A stretch of DNA of 64,000 nt. Origin: Paenibacillus radicis (ex Gao et al. 2016) (GTDB lineage: Bacteria > Bacillota > Bacilli > Paenibacillales > Paenibacillaceae). The stretch spans positions 25,218 through 89,217 of the forward strand of contig NZ_BMHY01000018.1 of the NCBI RefSeq assembly GCF_014641555.1, written 5' to 3'. Below the pieces are notes generated by a model, which saw only the letters and a list, made by a program, of their open reading frames with translations, did not search any database and had not been told where the DNA came from. This document shows positions 1 to 8,614 of the stretch, one piece after another. Every line of letters begins with the position of its first letter. The first letter of the stretch is position 1. The position numbers and the translations under genes were made by a program.

Positions 1-1763
1 GCTTCGCTTTTGGCCTGGATACGGCCTATCAGAACGAATTCGAAGCCATGTTCCCTTACGATGAGACACGGGATCAACTGCGGGCGATCGAAGAGATCAA
101 GAAGGATATGGAGAAGTCGCAGCCGATGGACCGGCTTCTGTGCGGCGACGTCGGCTACGGCAAGACGGAGGTTGCGGTTCGCGCAGCATTCAAGGCGGCG
201 ATCGAGGGCAAGCAGGTGGCGATCCTCGTGCCGACGACGATTCTGGCTCAGCAGCATTACGAGACGTTCCGTGAGCGGTTCTCCGGCTATCCGTTCAATA
301 TTCAAGTGCTCAGTCGTTTCCGCTCCCGCAAAGAGCAGAACGAGACGATGAAAGGCTTGAAGGCGGGTACGGTCGATGTCGTGATCGGCACGCACCGGCT
401 GCTGTCGCAGGACGTAATTTTTAAAGATTTGGGACTGCTTATCGTAGACGAGGAGCAGCGGTTTGGCGTGTCGCATAAGGAGAAGCTCAAGAAGCTGAAG
501 ACGAATGTCGATGTGCTGACGCTGACGGCGACGCCGATTCCTCGGACGCTGCATATGTCGATGCTTGGCGTGCGCGATTTGTCGGTCATAGAGACGCCGC
601 CGGAAAACCGGTTCCCGGTTCAGACCTATGTCGTGGAGTATAATATGTCACTGGTCCGCGAGGCGATTGAGCGCGAGCTCGCCCGCGGCGGCCAAGTCTA
701 CTATTTGTACAACCGGGTGCAGGGCATCTACCAGATGGCGGAGCTGATCAATTCGCTAGTTCCGGATGCCAAGGTGGCGGTAGGCCACGGCCAAATGTCC
801 GAGCAGGAGCTCGAAAAAACGATTCTCGACTTCCTGGACGGGGAGTCGGACGTGCTCGTCAGCACGAGCATCATCGAGACGGGCGTCGATATTCCGAACG
901 TAAATACATTGATCGTGCATGATGCGGATAAAATGGGCCTCTCCCAGCTCTATCAGCTGCGGGGCAGGGTTGGACGCTCCAACCGGATTGCTTATGCTTA
1001 TTTCACGTATCAGCGCGACAAAGTGCTGACGGAGGTAGCGGAGAAGCGGCTTCAGTCCATTAAGGAATTTACCGAGCTGGGCTCCGGCTTCAAGATCGCG
1101 ATGCGCGACCTTGCCATTCGCGGAGCGGGCAATCTGCTCGGAGCGGAGCAGCACGGCTATATCGCCTCGGTCGGCTTCGATCTGTATTCGCAAATGCTCG
1201 CGGACGAGATTGCGAAGCGGAAAGCGGAGATGGAAGGCGTTGAAGTGAAGGAAGAGCGTTCGGTCAGCACGCTGATCGATGTGAGCATCGATGCGTACTT
1301 GCCGTCCGATTACATCTACGACAGCATTCAGAAGATCGAGATCTACAAGAAGGTCGCGACCGTCCGTTCATTCGATGAAGCGGATGATCTAACGGAGGAG
1401 ATTATGGACCGGTTCGGCAATTTGCCGCAAGCTGTCGATAATTTGCTGTCGGTTGCCCGCTTGAAGGTGTACGGCGCTATGTACGGCATCGAGCAAATTA
1501 GCCAAAAGGCTGACGATCTGATCGTCAAATTTGCGGCGCGCGAGAAAAAACGGATCGATTCGAAAAAGGTCGATCAGCTTTGCGTGGCCTTCGAGAACCG
1601 GTTCCGTCTAAGCAATGGCGTGCAGGATGATTACCCTTCCCTGCTGCTGCGCGGCAAAGGGCTGGAGATGGATCAGAAGCTGCAATTGCTTGAGCGGTTC
1701 CTGAAGTCTTTTCAAGAGGCTCAGATTGGCGCGGAAGCGCTGCAGGATGCGACATCGGGATAG
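1..1763 (+). CDS. mfd: Transcription-repair coupling factor Mfd, 3' part
   Basis: The reading frame is open from the left edge (first full codon at base 3), so about 586 C-terminal residues of a protein normally near 1150-1180 are visible. Mfd is a DNA translocase that removes stalled RNA polymerase and recruits nucleotide excision repair. The visible part begins just before the helicase core: Walker A GDVGYGKTE, DEEQ box in IVDEEQRFG, TATPIPRTLHMS (motif III), and the second RecA lobe with TSIIETGVDIPN and QLRGRVGRS. It ends with the C-terminal regulatory domain. As in B. subtilis it precedes the spoVT region, but a foldase gene and a large island intervene here. Confidence 0.97.
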   Translation, partial: FAFGLDTAYQNEFEAMFPYDETRDQLRAIEEIKKDMEKSQPMDRLLCGDVGYGKTEVAVRAAFKAAIEGKQVAILVPTTILAQQHYETFRERFSGYPFNIQVLSRFRSRKEQNETMKGLKAGTVDVVIGTHRLLSQDVIFKDLGLLIVDEEQRFGVSHKEKLKKLKTNVDVLTLTATPIPRTLHMSMLGVRDLSVIETPPENRFPVQTYVVEYNMSLVREAIERELARGGQVYYLYNRVQGIYQMAELINSLVPDAKVAVGHGQMSEQELEKTILDFLDGESDVLVSTSIIETGVDIPNVNTLIVHDADKMGLSQLYQLRGRVGRSNRIAYAYFTYQRDKVLTEVAEKRLQSIKEFTELGSGFKIAMRDLAIRGAGNLLGAEQHGYIASVGFDLYSQMLADEIAKRKAEMEGVEVKEERSVSTLIDVSIDAYLPSDYIYDSIQKIEIYKKVATVRSFDEADDLTEEIMDRFGNLPQAVDNLLSVARLKVYGAMYGIEQISQKADDLIVKFAAREKKRIDSKKVDQLCVAFENRFRLSNGVQDDYPSLLLRGKGLEMDQKLQLLERFLKSFQEAQIGAEALQDATSG

Positions 1764-1832
1764 AAAATTCGCATTGCGATGACGTTTTCTGTTACAATAC
1801 TAACAACTTCCTATTTTGAAAGGGGATTCAGC

Positions 1833-2903
1833 ATGTTGCACGGTACACGCAAATCGGCATGGCGCAGAAGCGCGCTGCTTGTAATCGCGGCAGTGCTCGT
1901 CATGACGGTTATGGCGGCTTGCGGCAAGAAGGATGAAGGGACAGGCACCACGTTTAAAGGGGCGGGAGAAGGTACAGTAATCGCCACTTATAAAGATGGT
2001 ACGGTAACGGAGCCTGAGTTCGACAGATATTTGGGCGTATTCAACATTATGCAGCCTGGATATGAGCAAGTTTTGGCGATTCCGCAATTCAAGGAACAAT
2101 TGCTTCAGCAGTTCGTGTCCTACAAAGTGCTTGCTGGACAAGCTACTGAAGAGAACGTGAAGAAAGCTGCCGAAGAAACAGACAAGCAAATGAAGGATTT
2201 CGAAAAGGCGATCAAAGAAAATGCTGATTTGAAAAAAACGCTGGATGATAAAAAAGTGACAAACGCCGACGTTAAGACGTATTTGGGCTTGATGCTCGTC
2301 GTTGTAGAGCATATGAACTCCAAAGTGACCGAGGAACAAATTAAAGCCGAGTATGAGAAAAACGGCGGCAATTACAACCCGGTAACGGTTCGCCACGTAT
2401 TGGTGACGACTACAGACCCATCGACAGGTGAAGAGAAGCATAAGCCGGAAGAAGCTCTGAAGCTTGCCAAAGAAGCGAAAGCGGAATTGGAAGCCGGCAA
2501 GAGCTGGGATGAAGTTGCGAAGAAATACTCCGAAGACGGGGGCTCCAAAGACAAAGGCGGCCTCTATGAGAATGCCAATGCAGGTGATTGGGTAGAAGGC
2601 TTCAAGAAAGCTGCCCTTGAGCAAAAAGTAGGCGTAATTGGCGATCCGGTTGAAACCGAGTATGGCTACCATGTCATCAAGGTTGAGAAACGCGACGTGA
2701 AAGCTTACGCTGACCTCGACGAGAAAACGAAAGAATCCGTGAAGAGCGCTGTTGCTTACGAGCATATGAACACGTTCATGAAGGATGAAATGCCGAAGCA
2801 GGATTTGAAAATTACGCTTCCTCAGCCGTCGCCATCTGCATCTCCGGATGCATCGGCTTCGCCTTCACCGGAAGCTACGAAAAAACCTGAAGACGCAAAA
2901 TAA
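1833..2903 (+). CDS. prsA: PrsA-type peptidyl-prolyl isomerase lipoprotein
   Basis: An extracytoplasmic foldase of the parvulin family, anchored outside the membrane as a lipoprotein. The signal peptide ends in a lipobox (VMAAC) with the lipidated Cys at residue 30. A SurA-like N-terminal helical region follows, then a rotamase domain at about residues 183-288 (VRHVLV, GGSKDKGG and GYHVIKV motifs). The tail, from about residue 330, is rich in Ser, Pro and Ala. The ATG at 1833 is chosen because AAGGGG lies 8 bases upstream; an earlier in-frame start would put non-signal residues before the signal peptide. The gene follows mfd by 70 bases and ends at a strong terminator. Confidence 0.92.
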   Translation: MLHGTRKSAWRRSALLVIAAVLVMTVMAACGKKDEGTGTTFKGAGEGTVIATYKDGTVTEPEFDRYLGVFNIMQPGYEQVLAIPQFKEQLLQQFVSYKVLAGQATEENVKKAAEETDKQMKDFEKAIKENADLKKTLDDKKVTNADVKTYLGLMLVVVEHMNSKVTEEQIKAEYEKNGGNYNPVTVRHVLVTTTDPSTGEEKHKPEEALKLAKEAKAELEAGKSWDEVAKKYSEDGGSKDKGGLYENANAGDWVEGFKKAALEQKVGVIGDPVETEYGYHVIKVEKRDVKAYADLDEKTKESVKSAVAYEHMNTFMKDEMPKQDLKITLPQPSPSASPDASASPSPEATKKPEDAK

Positions 2904-2916
2904 TAGCGGATTGAAA

Positions 2917-2946
2917 AGGACTGCCCATGCGGGCGGTCCTTTTTTT
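2917..2946 (+). terminator. Intrinsic terminator after prsA
   Basis: A 10-bp stem (AGGACTGCCC with GGGCGGTCCT, one G-T pair) and an ATGC loop are followed by a run of eight T. It separates the mfd-prsA unit from the urt promoter. Confidence 0.85.
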
Positions 2947-3103
2947 GTTGGCTTCTTTCTCAAGTTTTCAGCATTTGCGTCATATCTATGTAATATATAA
3001 ATAAGATTCAAGGGTCGTTGCGTCAGGTTGAATGACGAAAGCAAGCGAAAAATGCCCTATTTATCAGTGATCATGAGACAAACGTCCCCTTTTAAAATTT
3101 TGA

Positions 3104-3144
3104 TGTTATATATATTGACATATAATCTGGCCGCCCCCTATAAT
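3104..3144 (+). promoter_or_regulatory. urt promoter with GlnR/TnrA-type box
   Basis: TTGACA (3115-3120) and TATAAT (3139-3144) are separated by 18 bp, an excellent sigma-A promoter. TGTTA-N7-TGACA at 3104-3120 matches the GlnR/TnrA consensus TGTNA-N7-TNACA exactly and shares its right half with the -35 element. Its centre would be near -39, so bound GlnR would compete with RNA polymerase. Whether it represses or activates cannot be told from sequence alone. The rest of the 320-base gap before urtA holds the prsA terminator and no gene. Confidence 0.75.
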
Positions 3145-3151
3145 AAGGATG

Positions 3152-3185
3152 CGAACATTGGAAACACATTCCATGTAAATGTTCG
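3152..3185 (+). other. 5'-leader inverted repeat before urtA
   Basis: CGAACATT (3152-3159) pairs with AATGTTCG (3178-3185). Inside, GGAA pairs with TTCC around a 5-base loop. It would form near the very 5' end of the urt transcript, as expected of an mRNA-stabilising leader hairpin. No known riboswitch class is recognised. Confidence 0.4.
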
Positions 3186-3225
3186 TCATTAGATAAAATT
3201 TATAGAAGAATTGGGGAGTGGAGAG

Positions 3226-4476
3226 ATGAAAAAGAAATGGTTTTATCAGATGGGACTCACTGCAGTGGTGCTTAGCATGGTGCTGGCAGCCTGCGGAAAC
3301 AATGAGGAACCTGCATCCACTACATCAGGAGGCAATTCGGGGGCGGCATCAGGCGATACGATTAAGGTAGGTGTACTTCATTCTTTGAGCGGTACGATGG
3401 CGATTAGTGAGGTGTCGGTACGCGATGCCGAGATTATGGCGATTGAAGAGATCAACGCCGCAGGCGGCGTGCTTGGGAAGAAGCTTGTAGCGGTAGAAGA
3501 GGATGGCGCATCGGATTGGCCGACCTTCGCAGAGAAAGCGCGCAAGCTCATTTCCGAAGATAAAGTCGCGACTGTATTCGGCGGATGGACGTCCTCCAGC
3601 CGTAAAGCAATGAAGCCTGTATTTGAAGAATTGAACGGCCTGCTCTGGTACCCGGTTCAATATGAAGGACTTGAATCCTCTCCCAATATTTTTTATACAG
3701 GAGCGACAACGAATCAGCAGATCGTACCCGCAGTTGACTGGTTGTTAGAGAATCGCGGCAAAAAGTTTTACCTGCTTGGCTCGGACTACGTATTCCCGCG
3801 CACAGCTAACCTGATTATTAAGGAGCAGCTGAAAGCGAAAGGCGGAGAATTGGCTGGTGAGGAATACACGCCGCTTGGCCATACCGATTACAGTACGATC
3901 ATTAGTAAAATCAAAGCTGCGAAGCCGGATGTCGTGTTCAACACGTTGAACGGCGACAGCAACGTCGCTTTCTTCAAGCAGTTGAAGGATGCAGGCATTA
4001 CTGTGCAGGACATGACGACATTGTCTGTATCTGTAGCGGAGGAAGAAATCCGCGGCATCGGCGTCGATGTACTCCAAGGCCATTTGGCAGCCTGGAATTA
4101 TTATCAAACGACAGACACGCCGGCGAACAAAAGCTTCGTTGCCAACTATAAGAAGAAGTACGGCGAGAATAGAGTGACGGCTGACCCGATTGAAGCGGGC
4201 TATACGGCAGTCTACCTCTGGAAAGCGGCTGTAGAGAAAGCAGGCTCCACCGATGTCGACAAAGTGAAGGAAGCGGCGAAGGGACTGGAGTGGGATGCGC
4301 CGGAAGGCAAAGTGAAGATCGACGGCGAAACGCAGCATATTTACAAAACGGTGCGGATCGGCGAAGTGCAAGCTGACGGGCAGTTCAAGGAGCTGTGGAA
4401 TTCCGGTGAAGCGGTGAAGCCGGATCCTTACTTGAAAGGCTATGATTGGGCGGCAAGCATCAAGCCTACGGAATAG
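3226..4476 (+). CDS. urtA: Urea ABC transporter substrate-binding lipoprotein
   Basis: Extracytoplasmic substrate-binding protein of a branched-chain-amino-acid-type (HAAT) ABC transporter, 416 residues. The signal peptide ends in a lipobox (VLAAC, Cys23). The mature part matches the UrtA/AmiC-like fold: IKVGVLHSLSGTMAISE near the start, FGGWTSSSRKAMKP, and YPVQYEGLESSPNIFYTGA, which are typical of urea/short-chain-amide binders. The start at 3226 has GGGGAGTGGAG 2-10 bases upstream. It is first in urtABCDE. Urea is the likely ligand from family resemblance; a related amide is possible. Confidence 0.9.
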   Translation: MKKKWFYQMGLTAVVLSMVLAACGNNEEPASTTSGGNSGAASGDTIKVGVLHSLSGTMAISEVSVRDAEIMAIEEINAAGGVLGKKLVAVEEDGASDWPTFAEKARKLISEDKVATVFGGWTSSSRKAMKPVFEELNGLLWYPVQYEGLESSPNIFYTGATTNQQIVPAVDWLLENRGKKFYLLGSDYVFPRTANLIIKEQLKAKGGELAGEEYTPLGHTDYSTIISKIKAAKPDVVFNTLNGDSNVAFFKQLKDAGITVQDMTTLSVSVAEEEIRGIGVDVLQGHLAAWNYYQTTDTPANKSFVANYKKKYGENRVTADPIEAGYTAVYLWKAAVEKAGSTDVDKVKEAAKGLEWDAPEGKVKIDGETQHIYKTVRIGEVQADGQFKELWNSGEAVKPDPYLKGYDWAASIKPTE

Positions 4477-4526
4477 CGGGCTAAGCGGCAGCGCTCGGCA
4501 TCACGTCACATAAGCGGTAACAAGCG

Positions 4527-4559
4527 GAGGGAGTATTCTAGGGCAATGGATACTCCCTC
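4527..4559 (+). other. Intercistronic hairpin between urtA and urtB
   Basis: GAGGGAGTAT (4527-4536) pairs perfectly with ATACTCCCTC (4550-4559), extended by two inner pairs, with a 9-base loop and no strong T tract. Hairpins in this position commonly protect the abundant binding-protein mRNA or partly attenuate the downstream permease genes. That role is inferred. Confidence 0.6.
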
Positions 4560-4609
4560 TGTTGTTACAATGGGCAGCGCTGCGCAAATCATGAAGGAGT
4601 TGAAGGCAT

Positions 4610-5515
4610 ATGGAAGTATTTACGCTGCAGTTATTCAACGGGCTGAGCGTCAGCTCGATTCTGCTTCTCATTGCATTAGGTCTCGCTATTACGTTCGGAT
4701 TGATGAAAGTCATCAACATGGCGCATGGAGAGCTTATAATGATTGGCGCCTACTCCACCTATTTAACGCAAAATATTTTCAAAGACGTATTGCCGCCATC
4801 GCTTTTCGACTGGTATTTTGTGCTGGCGATTCCGGTCAGCTTCCTTATTGCTTTTGTGTTTGGTCTTATTTTAGAAATGAGCCTCATTCGGTTCCTTTAT
4901 GGCAGGCCGCTCGACAGCCTGCTGGCCACCTGGGGCGTTGGATTGGTGCTCCAGCAACTGGCGAGATCGATCTTCGGGGCGCCAAATGTTGCGGTTACGA
5001 GTCCGTCTTGGCTTAATGGCGGTGTAGAGGTGTTGGGTGCCGTGCTGCCTTATAAGCGATTGTTCATTATTGGCCTTGTTGCTTTATGCCTGCTTGCCAT
5101 GTACTTCTACATTTACCGCAGTCTTGAGGGGCGCAGAATGCGTGCCGTGATGCAGAATCGCGATATGGCCGCTTGTCTTGGCGTATCGACCAGACGCGTT
5201 GATGCGATGACCTTTGCGATCGGCTCTGGCATAGCAGGTATCGCTGGCTGTGCGCTTACGCTGCTGGGTCCTATTGGGCCGTCTTTGGGCACTTACTATA
5301 TCGTCGATGCGTTTATGGTTGTCGTTCTTGGCGGTGTCGGCAAGCTGGTCGGCACAGTGCTTGGCGCAATGGGGATCGGTATATTTAACACGATGTTCGA
5401 ATATTGGACGAATGCTTCGCTCGGCAAAGTGCTCGTATTCCTCTGTATCGTTGCTTTTCTGCAATGGAAACCGATGGGGTTCGTGGCGATGCGCTCGCGT
5501 TCGCTTGATTCATAG
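4610..5515 (+). CDS. urtB: Urea ABC transporter permease UrtB
   Basis: Membrane permease of the LivH/UrtB type, 301 residues with about eight hydrophobic segments. The N-terminal signature GLSVSSILLLIALGLAITFGLMKVINMAHGE and the EAA-like loop ending in GGVGKLVGTVLGA are characteristic of the family. AAGGAG lies 8 bases before the ATG. It pairs with UrtC to form the channel and is 18 bases upstream of it. Confidence 0.92.
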   Translation: MEVFTLQLFNGLSVSSILLLIALGLAITFGLMKVINMAHGELIMIGAYSTYLTQNIFKDVLPPSLFDWYFVLAIPVSFLIAFVFGLILEMSLIRFLYGRPLDSLLATWGVGLVLQQLARSIFGAPNVAVTSPSWLNGGVEVLGAVLPYKRLFIIGLVALCLLAMYFYIYRSLEGRRMRAVMQNRDMAACLGVSTRRVDAMTFAIGSGIAGIAGCALTLLGPIGPSLGTYYIVDAFMVVVLGGVGKLVGTVLGAMGIGIFNTMFEYWTNASLGKVLVFLCIVAFLQWKPMGFVAMRSRSLDS

Positions 5516-5533
5516 AGAGAGGTGGGGAGACGG

Positions 5534-6625
5534 ATGTTGACGCTGAAAAAATTAACGCCCGCACGAATTTGGCTGTTGATCGGATATGCTGCCGCGGCTG
5601 CCGCTCTATTCTCGGCTCCAATGTTTTTAAGTGATTTTCGATTGAACCTGCTTGCGAAGTTTCTCGCGTTCGCTATTGTGGCGCTGGGGCTGGATCTCAT
5701 CTGGGGGTTTACCGGTATTTTAAGCTTGGGTCATGGCATCTTCTTCGGTCTTGGTGCTTATGCGATGGCAATGTATTTAAAGTTGGAGGCGGGCGGCGGC
5801 AAGCTGCCGGACTTTATGGGCTGGAGCGGGCTGAATCAGCTGCCGTGGTTCTGGAAGCCGTTCGAAAACTTTGGGTTCGCAGTGCTAATGGGCATTCTCA
5901 TACCGGCAGTGCTCGCACTTTTCCTGGGCTTCTTCACGTTCCGCAACCGGATTCGAGGTGTCTACTTTACGATTCTGACGCAGGCCTTGGTTATTATTAC
6001 GACGACGCTGCTCGTCGGTCAGCAGGCGTATACTGGCGGGACGAACGGCGTTACCGGCTATAGCAAAATCCTCGGCCAGTCCATTGCATCCTCCGATACG
6101 AAGCGGATGCTGTACTGGATTACTGCGGCGGTGCTAATCGCTGTTTTTATCCTTTGCCGCTATATCGTCAAGAGCCGGTTTGGCAAGGTGTTGCGCGCAA
6201 TTCGCGACGGCGAGAATCGGGTGCGCTTCATTGGCTACAATCCGGCTGTCTATCAAATGGTCATTTTCACGATTTCCGCTGCGTTGGCTGGCATCGCTGG
6301 CATGCTGTTTGTACTCCACGTCGGCATCATTTCCCCGTCGATGATGGGAATCGTTCCATCTATTGAGATGGTGCTGTGGGTTGCGATTGGCGGACGCGGC
6401 ACCTTGATTGGAGCAGCGTTAGGTGCGGTGCTGATGAACTGGGCGAAGAGTGAGTTCAGTACGACGTATCCGGAAGGCTGGACGTATTTTCTCGGGGCGG
6501 TATTTATTGTGGTGGTCGTATTCCTGCCGAACGGGCTGATGGGACTTGCGAGCAAGTTCAAGCTAGGCAAAGGCAAAAGAAGGAGTGAGCCAGAGCATGA
6601 TAGAGTCGAGTATCCTGCAGTGTGA
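5534..6625 (+). CDS. urtC: Urea ABC transporter permease UrtC
   Basis: LivM-type second permease, 363 residues. Hydrophobic segments begin at about residue 12. WGFTGILSLGHGIFFGLGAYAMAMYLK is the family signature, and a late GGRGTLIGAALGA loop would contact the ATPase. The ATG at 5534 is preferred because GGTGGGGAG stands just upstream; a GTG at 5522 would put that Shine-Dalgarno inside the gene. The 3' end overlaps urtD by 29 bases, suggesting translational coupling. Confidence 0.92.
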   Translation: MLTLKKLTPARIWLLIGYAAAAAALFSAPMFLSDFRLNLLAKFLAFAIVALGLDLIWGFTGILSLGHGIFFGLGAYAMAMYLKLEAGGGKLPDFMGWSGLNQLPWFWKPFENFGFAVLMGILIPAVLALFLGFFTFRNRIRGVYFTILTQALVIITTTLLVGQQAYTGGTNGVTGYSKILGQSIASSDTKRMLYWITAAVLIAVFILCRYIVKSRFGKVLRAIRDGENRVRFIGYNPAVYQMVIFTISAALAGIAGMLFVLHVGIISPSMMGIVPSIEMVLWVAIGGRGTLIGAALGAVLMNWAKSEFSTTYPEGWTYFLGAVFIVVVVFLPNGLMGLASKFKLGKGKRRSEPEHDRVEYPAV

Positions 6626-7373
6626 TGAGGTGACAGTGGAATTTGACGGCTTCAAGGCGGTGCAAGGCATGAGCTTGCAGCTCAGAAAAGGGGAACTGCG
6701 CTTCCTGATCGGGCCAAACGGCGCCGGGAAAACGACGATGCTTGATGTCATCTGCGGTAAAGTGCGGCCGACTTCCGGCCGCGTTACGTTCAAGGAATCT
6801 GTCGATATCGCGAAGAAAAAAGAGCATCAGATCGCTGAGCTCGGTATTGGACGCAAATTTCAGGCGCCTTCCATATTTCCGTCGATGACAGTGGCTGAGA
6901 ATCTGGAGATCGCAATGCGCCAGCGGCGTAGCGTATTTACCGTTCTGTTTGCGAGAATGAAGGCAGAGGATGCTGCTCGAATTGAGCATCAATTAGAGAT
7001 GATAGGGCTGCAGGATAAGGCGGAATGGCGCGCAGGCGGTTTGTCACATGGCGAGAAGCAGTGGCTGGAGATTGGCATGATGCTGCTGCAGGAGCCGGAA
7101 GTGCTGCTTCTTGATGAACCGGTTGCCGGCATGACGGATAAGGAAACGGATAAAACGGGAGAACTGCTAATCGAAATATCACGCCAGCGCTCTATCGTTG
7201 TTGTGGAGCATGACATGGAATTTGTCCGTAATTTTGCGAGCAAGGTGACGGTCATGCATGAGGGGAAGCTGCTCAAGGAAGGAACGATGGAGGAAGTGCA
7301 GCGGGATGACCGTGTGGCTGAAGTCTACTTGGGAAAAAGGCGGGATGCGGATGTTAGCCGTTCAACAGCTTGA
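6597..7373 (+). CDS. urtD: Urea ABC transporter ATP-binding protein UrtD
   Basis: LivG-like ATPase, 258 residues. Walker A is GPNGAGKT, the signature is LSHGEKQWLEIG and Walker B is LLLLDEPVAGMT, followed by VVVEHDMEFVR with the switch His. LSHGEK in place of LSGG is typical of the UrtD subgroup. The ATG at 6597 has AAGGAG 11 bases upstream. A GTG at 6585 is possible but would sit inside that Shine-Dalgarno. It overlaps both urtC and urtE. Confidence 0.92.
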   Translation: MIESSILQCDEVTVEFDGFKAVQGMSLQLRKGELRFLIGPNGAGKTTMLDVICGKVRPTSGRVTFKESVDIAKKKEHQIAELGIGRKFQAPSIFPSMTVAENLEIAMRQRRSVFTVLFARMKAEDAARIEHQLEMIGLQDKAEWRAGGLSHGEKQWLEIGMMLLQEPEVLLLDEPVAGMTDKETDKTGELLIEISRQRSIVVVEHDMEFVRNFASKVTVMHEGKLLKEGTMEEVQRDDRVAEVYLGKRRDADVSRSTA

Positions 7374-8049
7374 AGCGGGTTATGGCGAGAGTGTTATTCT
7401 TCGCAATGTGTCACTAAAGGTGAAGCCGGGGCAGGTCGTCTGTCTGCTTGGCCGTAACGGCGTTGGCAAAACGACGCTTATGAAAAGCATTATGGGGCTG
7501 CTTAAGGCTCGAAGAGGCGCGGTTTCCTACAATGGGCAGGAATTGACGAAGCAAGCGCCGGGGCGGCGCGCAAAGAGCGGCATTGGTTATGTGCCGCAGG
7601 GGCGTGAAATATTCGGACAGTTAACCGTGTATGAGAATATATTGATCGGCTTAGAGGCGGCTCGTGATAAAAATGCGAAGTCGATTCCGCAAGAGGCGAT
7701 CGCCAAGTTTCCCGTGCTGCCAACCATGTACGCCAGACGCGGCGGCGACTTGAGCGGCGGGCAGCAGCAGCAGCTGGCATTCGCGCGAGCGCTCGCATCG
7801 AAGCCGGAGGTGCTTCTGCTCGACGAGCCATGCGAAGGTATCCAGCCGTCTATCGTCGATGATATCCGCGATGTCATTCGATCGATTAAGGCAGATGGAA
7901 AAACGGCGATCTTGCTTGTGGAGCAAAGCTTGGAATTTGTGAAAAGCGTCGGCGATTATTTTTATGTGCTGGAGAAGGGTGCAGTCGCTTGGGAGGGCGG
8001 CTTGGAATCGTTGACGGATGATGTCATTAAGAAGTACCTGACGGTGTAA
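7345..8049 (+). CDS. urtE: Urea ABC transporter ATP-binding protein UrtE
   Basis: LivF-like ATPase, about 234 residues. Walker A is GRNGVGKT, typical of UrtE. The signature is LSGGQQQQLAFARAL and Walker B is LLLLDEPCEGIQPSI. It starts within urtD, either at ATG 7345 (close to AAAGGCGGG) or at ATG 7351, which would give the usual MLxVxxLxxxYG start; the choice changes only two residues. It is the last urt gene. No urease gene lies nearby, although urt operons often neighbour urease. Confidence 0.9.
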   Translation: MRMLAVQQLEAGYGESVILRNVSLKVKPGQVVCLLGRNGVGKTTLMKSIMGLLKARRGAVSYNGQELTKQAPGRRAKSGIGYVPQGREIFGQLTVYENILIGLEAARDKNAKSIPQEAIAKFPVLPTMYARRGGDLSGGQQQQLAFARALASKPEVLLLDEPCEGIQPSIVDDIRDVIRSIKADGKTAILLVEQSLEFVKSVGDYFYVLEKGAVAWEGGLESLTDDVIKKYLTV

Positions 8050-8069
8050 ACGGTAAGCGGTAAGTGACG

Positions 8070-8119
8070 GCCTGCCTCTTCATGGAAACGTTGAAAGACG
8101 TTTTCGCGAAGAGGCAGGC
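8070..8119 (+). terminator. Long hairpin after urtE
   Basis: GCCTGCCTCTTC (8070-8081) pairs perfectly with GAAGAGGCAGGC (8108-8119), and the loop carries a second small stem (AACGT/ACGTT). There is no T tract, so it may slow or end urt transcription or mark an RNA 3' boundary before the spore gene. Confidence 0.5.
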
Positions 8120-8207
8120 TATTGCTGTTCATAAATGCAAGGAGGTAGGGAAAAGTATGGAGGTAACTGACGTGACAAACGATAGGCAAGTGAAAGGTGG
8201 TGACAAC

Positions 8208-8483
8208 GTGGCGAGAAGAAATCGAAGGCTGCTGGTGCCGGGGGCCAGGCAGGCGATGCAGAACTTCAAAGCCGATGTGATGCGGCAAGAAGGATATACG
8301 GTTGATCCGAATAATCCTGATGGCGTAAAGTATGAGGTGGCGAGCGAATTGGGCATTCCGCTCAAGTCAGGAGATAACGGTGATTTGAAGACGGAGGATG
8401 CCGGTCAGATAGGCGGGAAAATCGGAGGCTCCATGGTGCGCGAGATGATCCGGCTGGCGCAGGAGAAGTTAGCCAGACAATAA
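8208..8483 (+). CDS. Alpha/beta-type small acid-soluble spore protein
   Basis: DNA-protecting SASP made in the forespore; it coats spore DNA and is degraded by Gpr at germination. From the GTG at 8208 it is 91 residues. The start RRNRRLLVPGARQAMQNFK and the later stretch around YEVASELGIPL, GQIGGKIGGSMVR match the two conserved SASP helices and the germination-protease cleavage region. GTG 8208 follows AAAGGTGGTGA. An ATG at 8157 (after AAGGAGG) and a GTG at 8172 (after GGAGGT) are in frame too, adding 17 or 12 unusual residues. No clear sigma-G promoter was identified. Confidence 0.85.
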   Translation: MARRNRRLLVPGARQAMQNFKADVMRQEGYTVDPNNPDGVKYEVASELGIPLKSGDNGDLKTEDAGQIGGKIGGSMVREMIRLAQEKLARQ

Positions 8484-8500
8484 ATATGGAGCTGAATAAC

Positions 8501-8547
8501 AGGCCGTCCTGAAGATCGCAGCAGCGAATCGGAGGGACGGCTTGTTT
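8501..8547 (+). terminator. Terminator after the SASP gene
   Basis: GGCCGTCC pairs with GGGACGGC around an interrupted loop, followed by TTGTTTT. A moderate intrinsic terminator. Confidence 0.6.
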
Positions 8548-8614
8548 TATGGTTTACTTATAATGTAAAAAGTGATATCATAATAATATCAAAATAATAT
8601 AAGGGGCTGGTTCT

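Noticed and set aside
1800..2765. A 321-codon minus-strand frame across prsA
   Set aside because: Antisense shadow of prsA, with no ribosome site or family resemblance.
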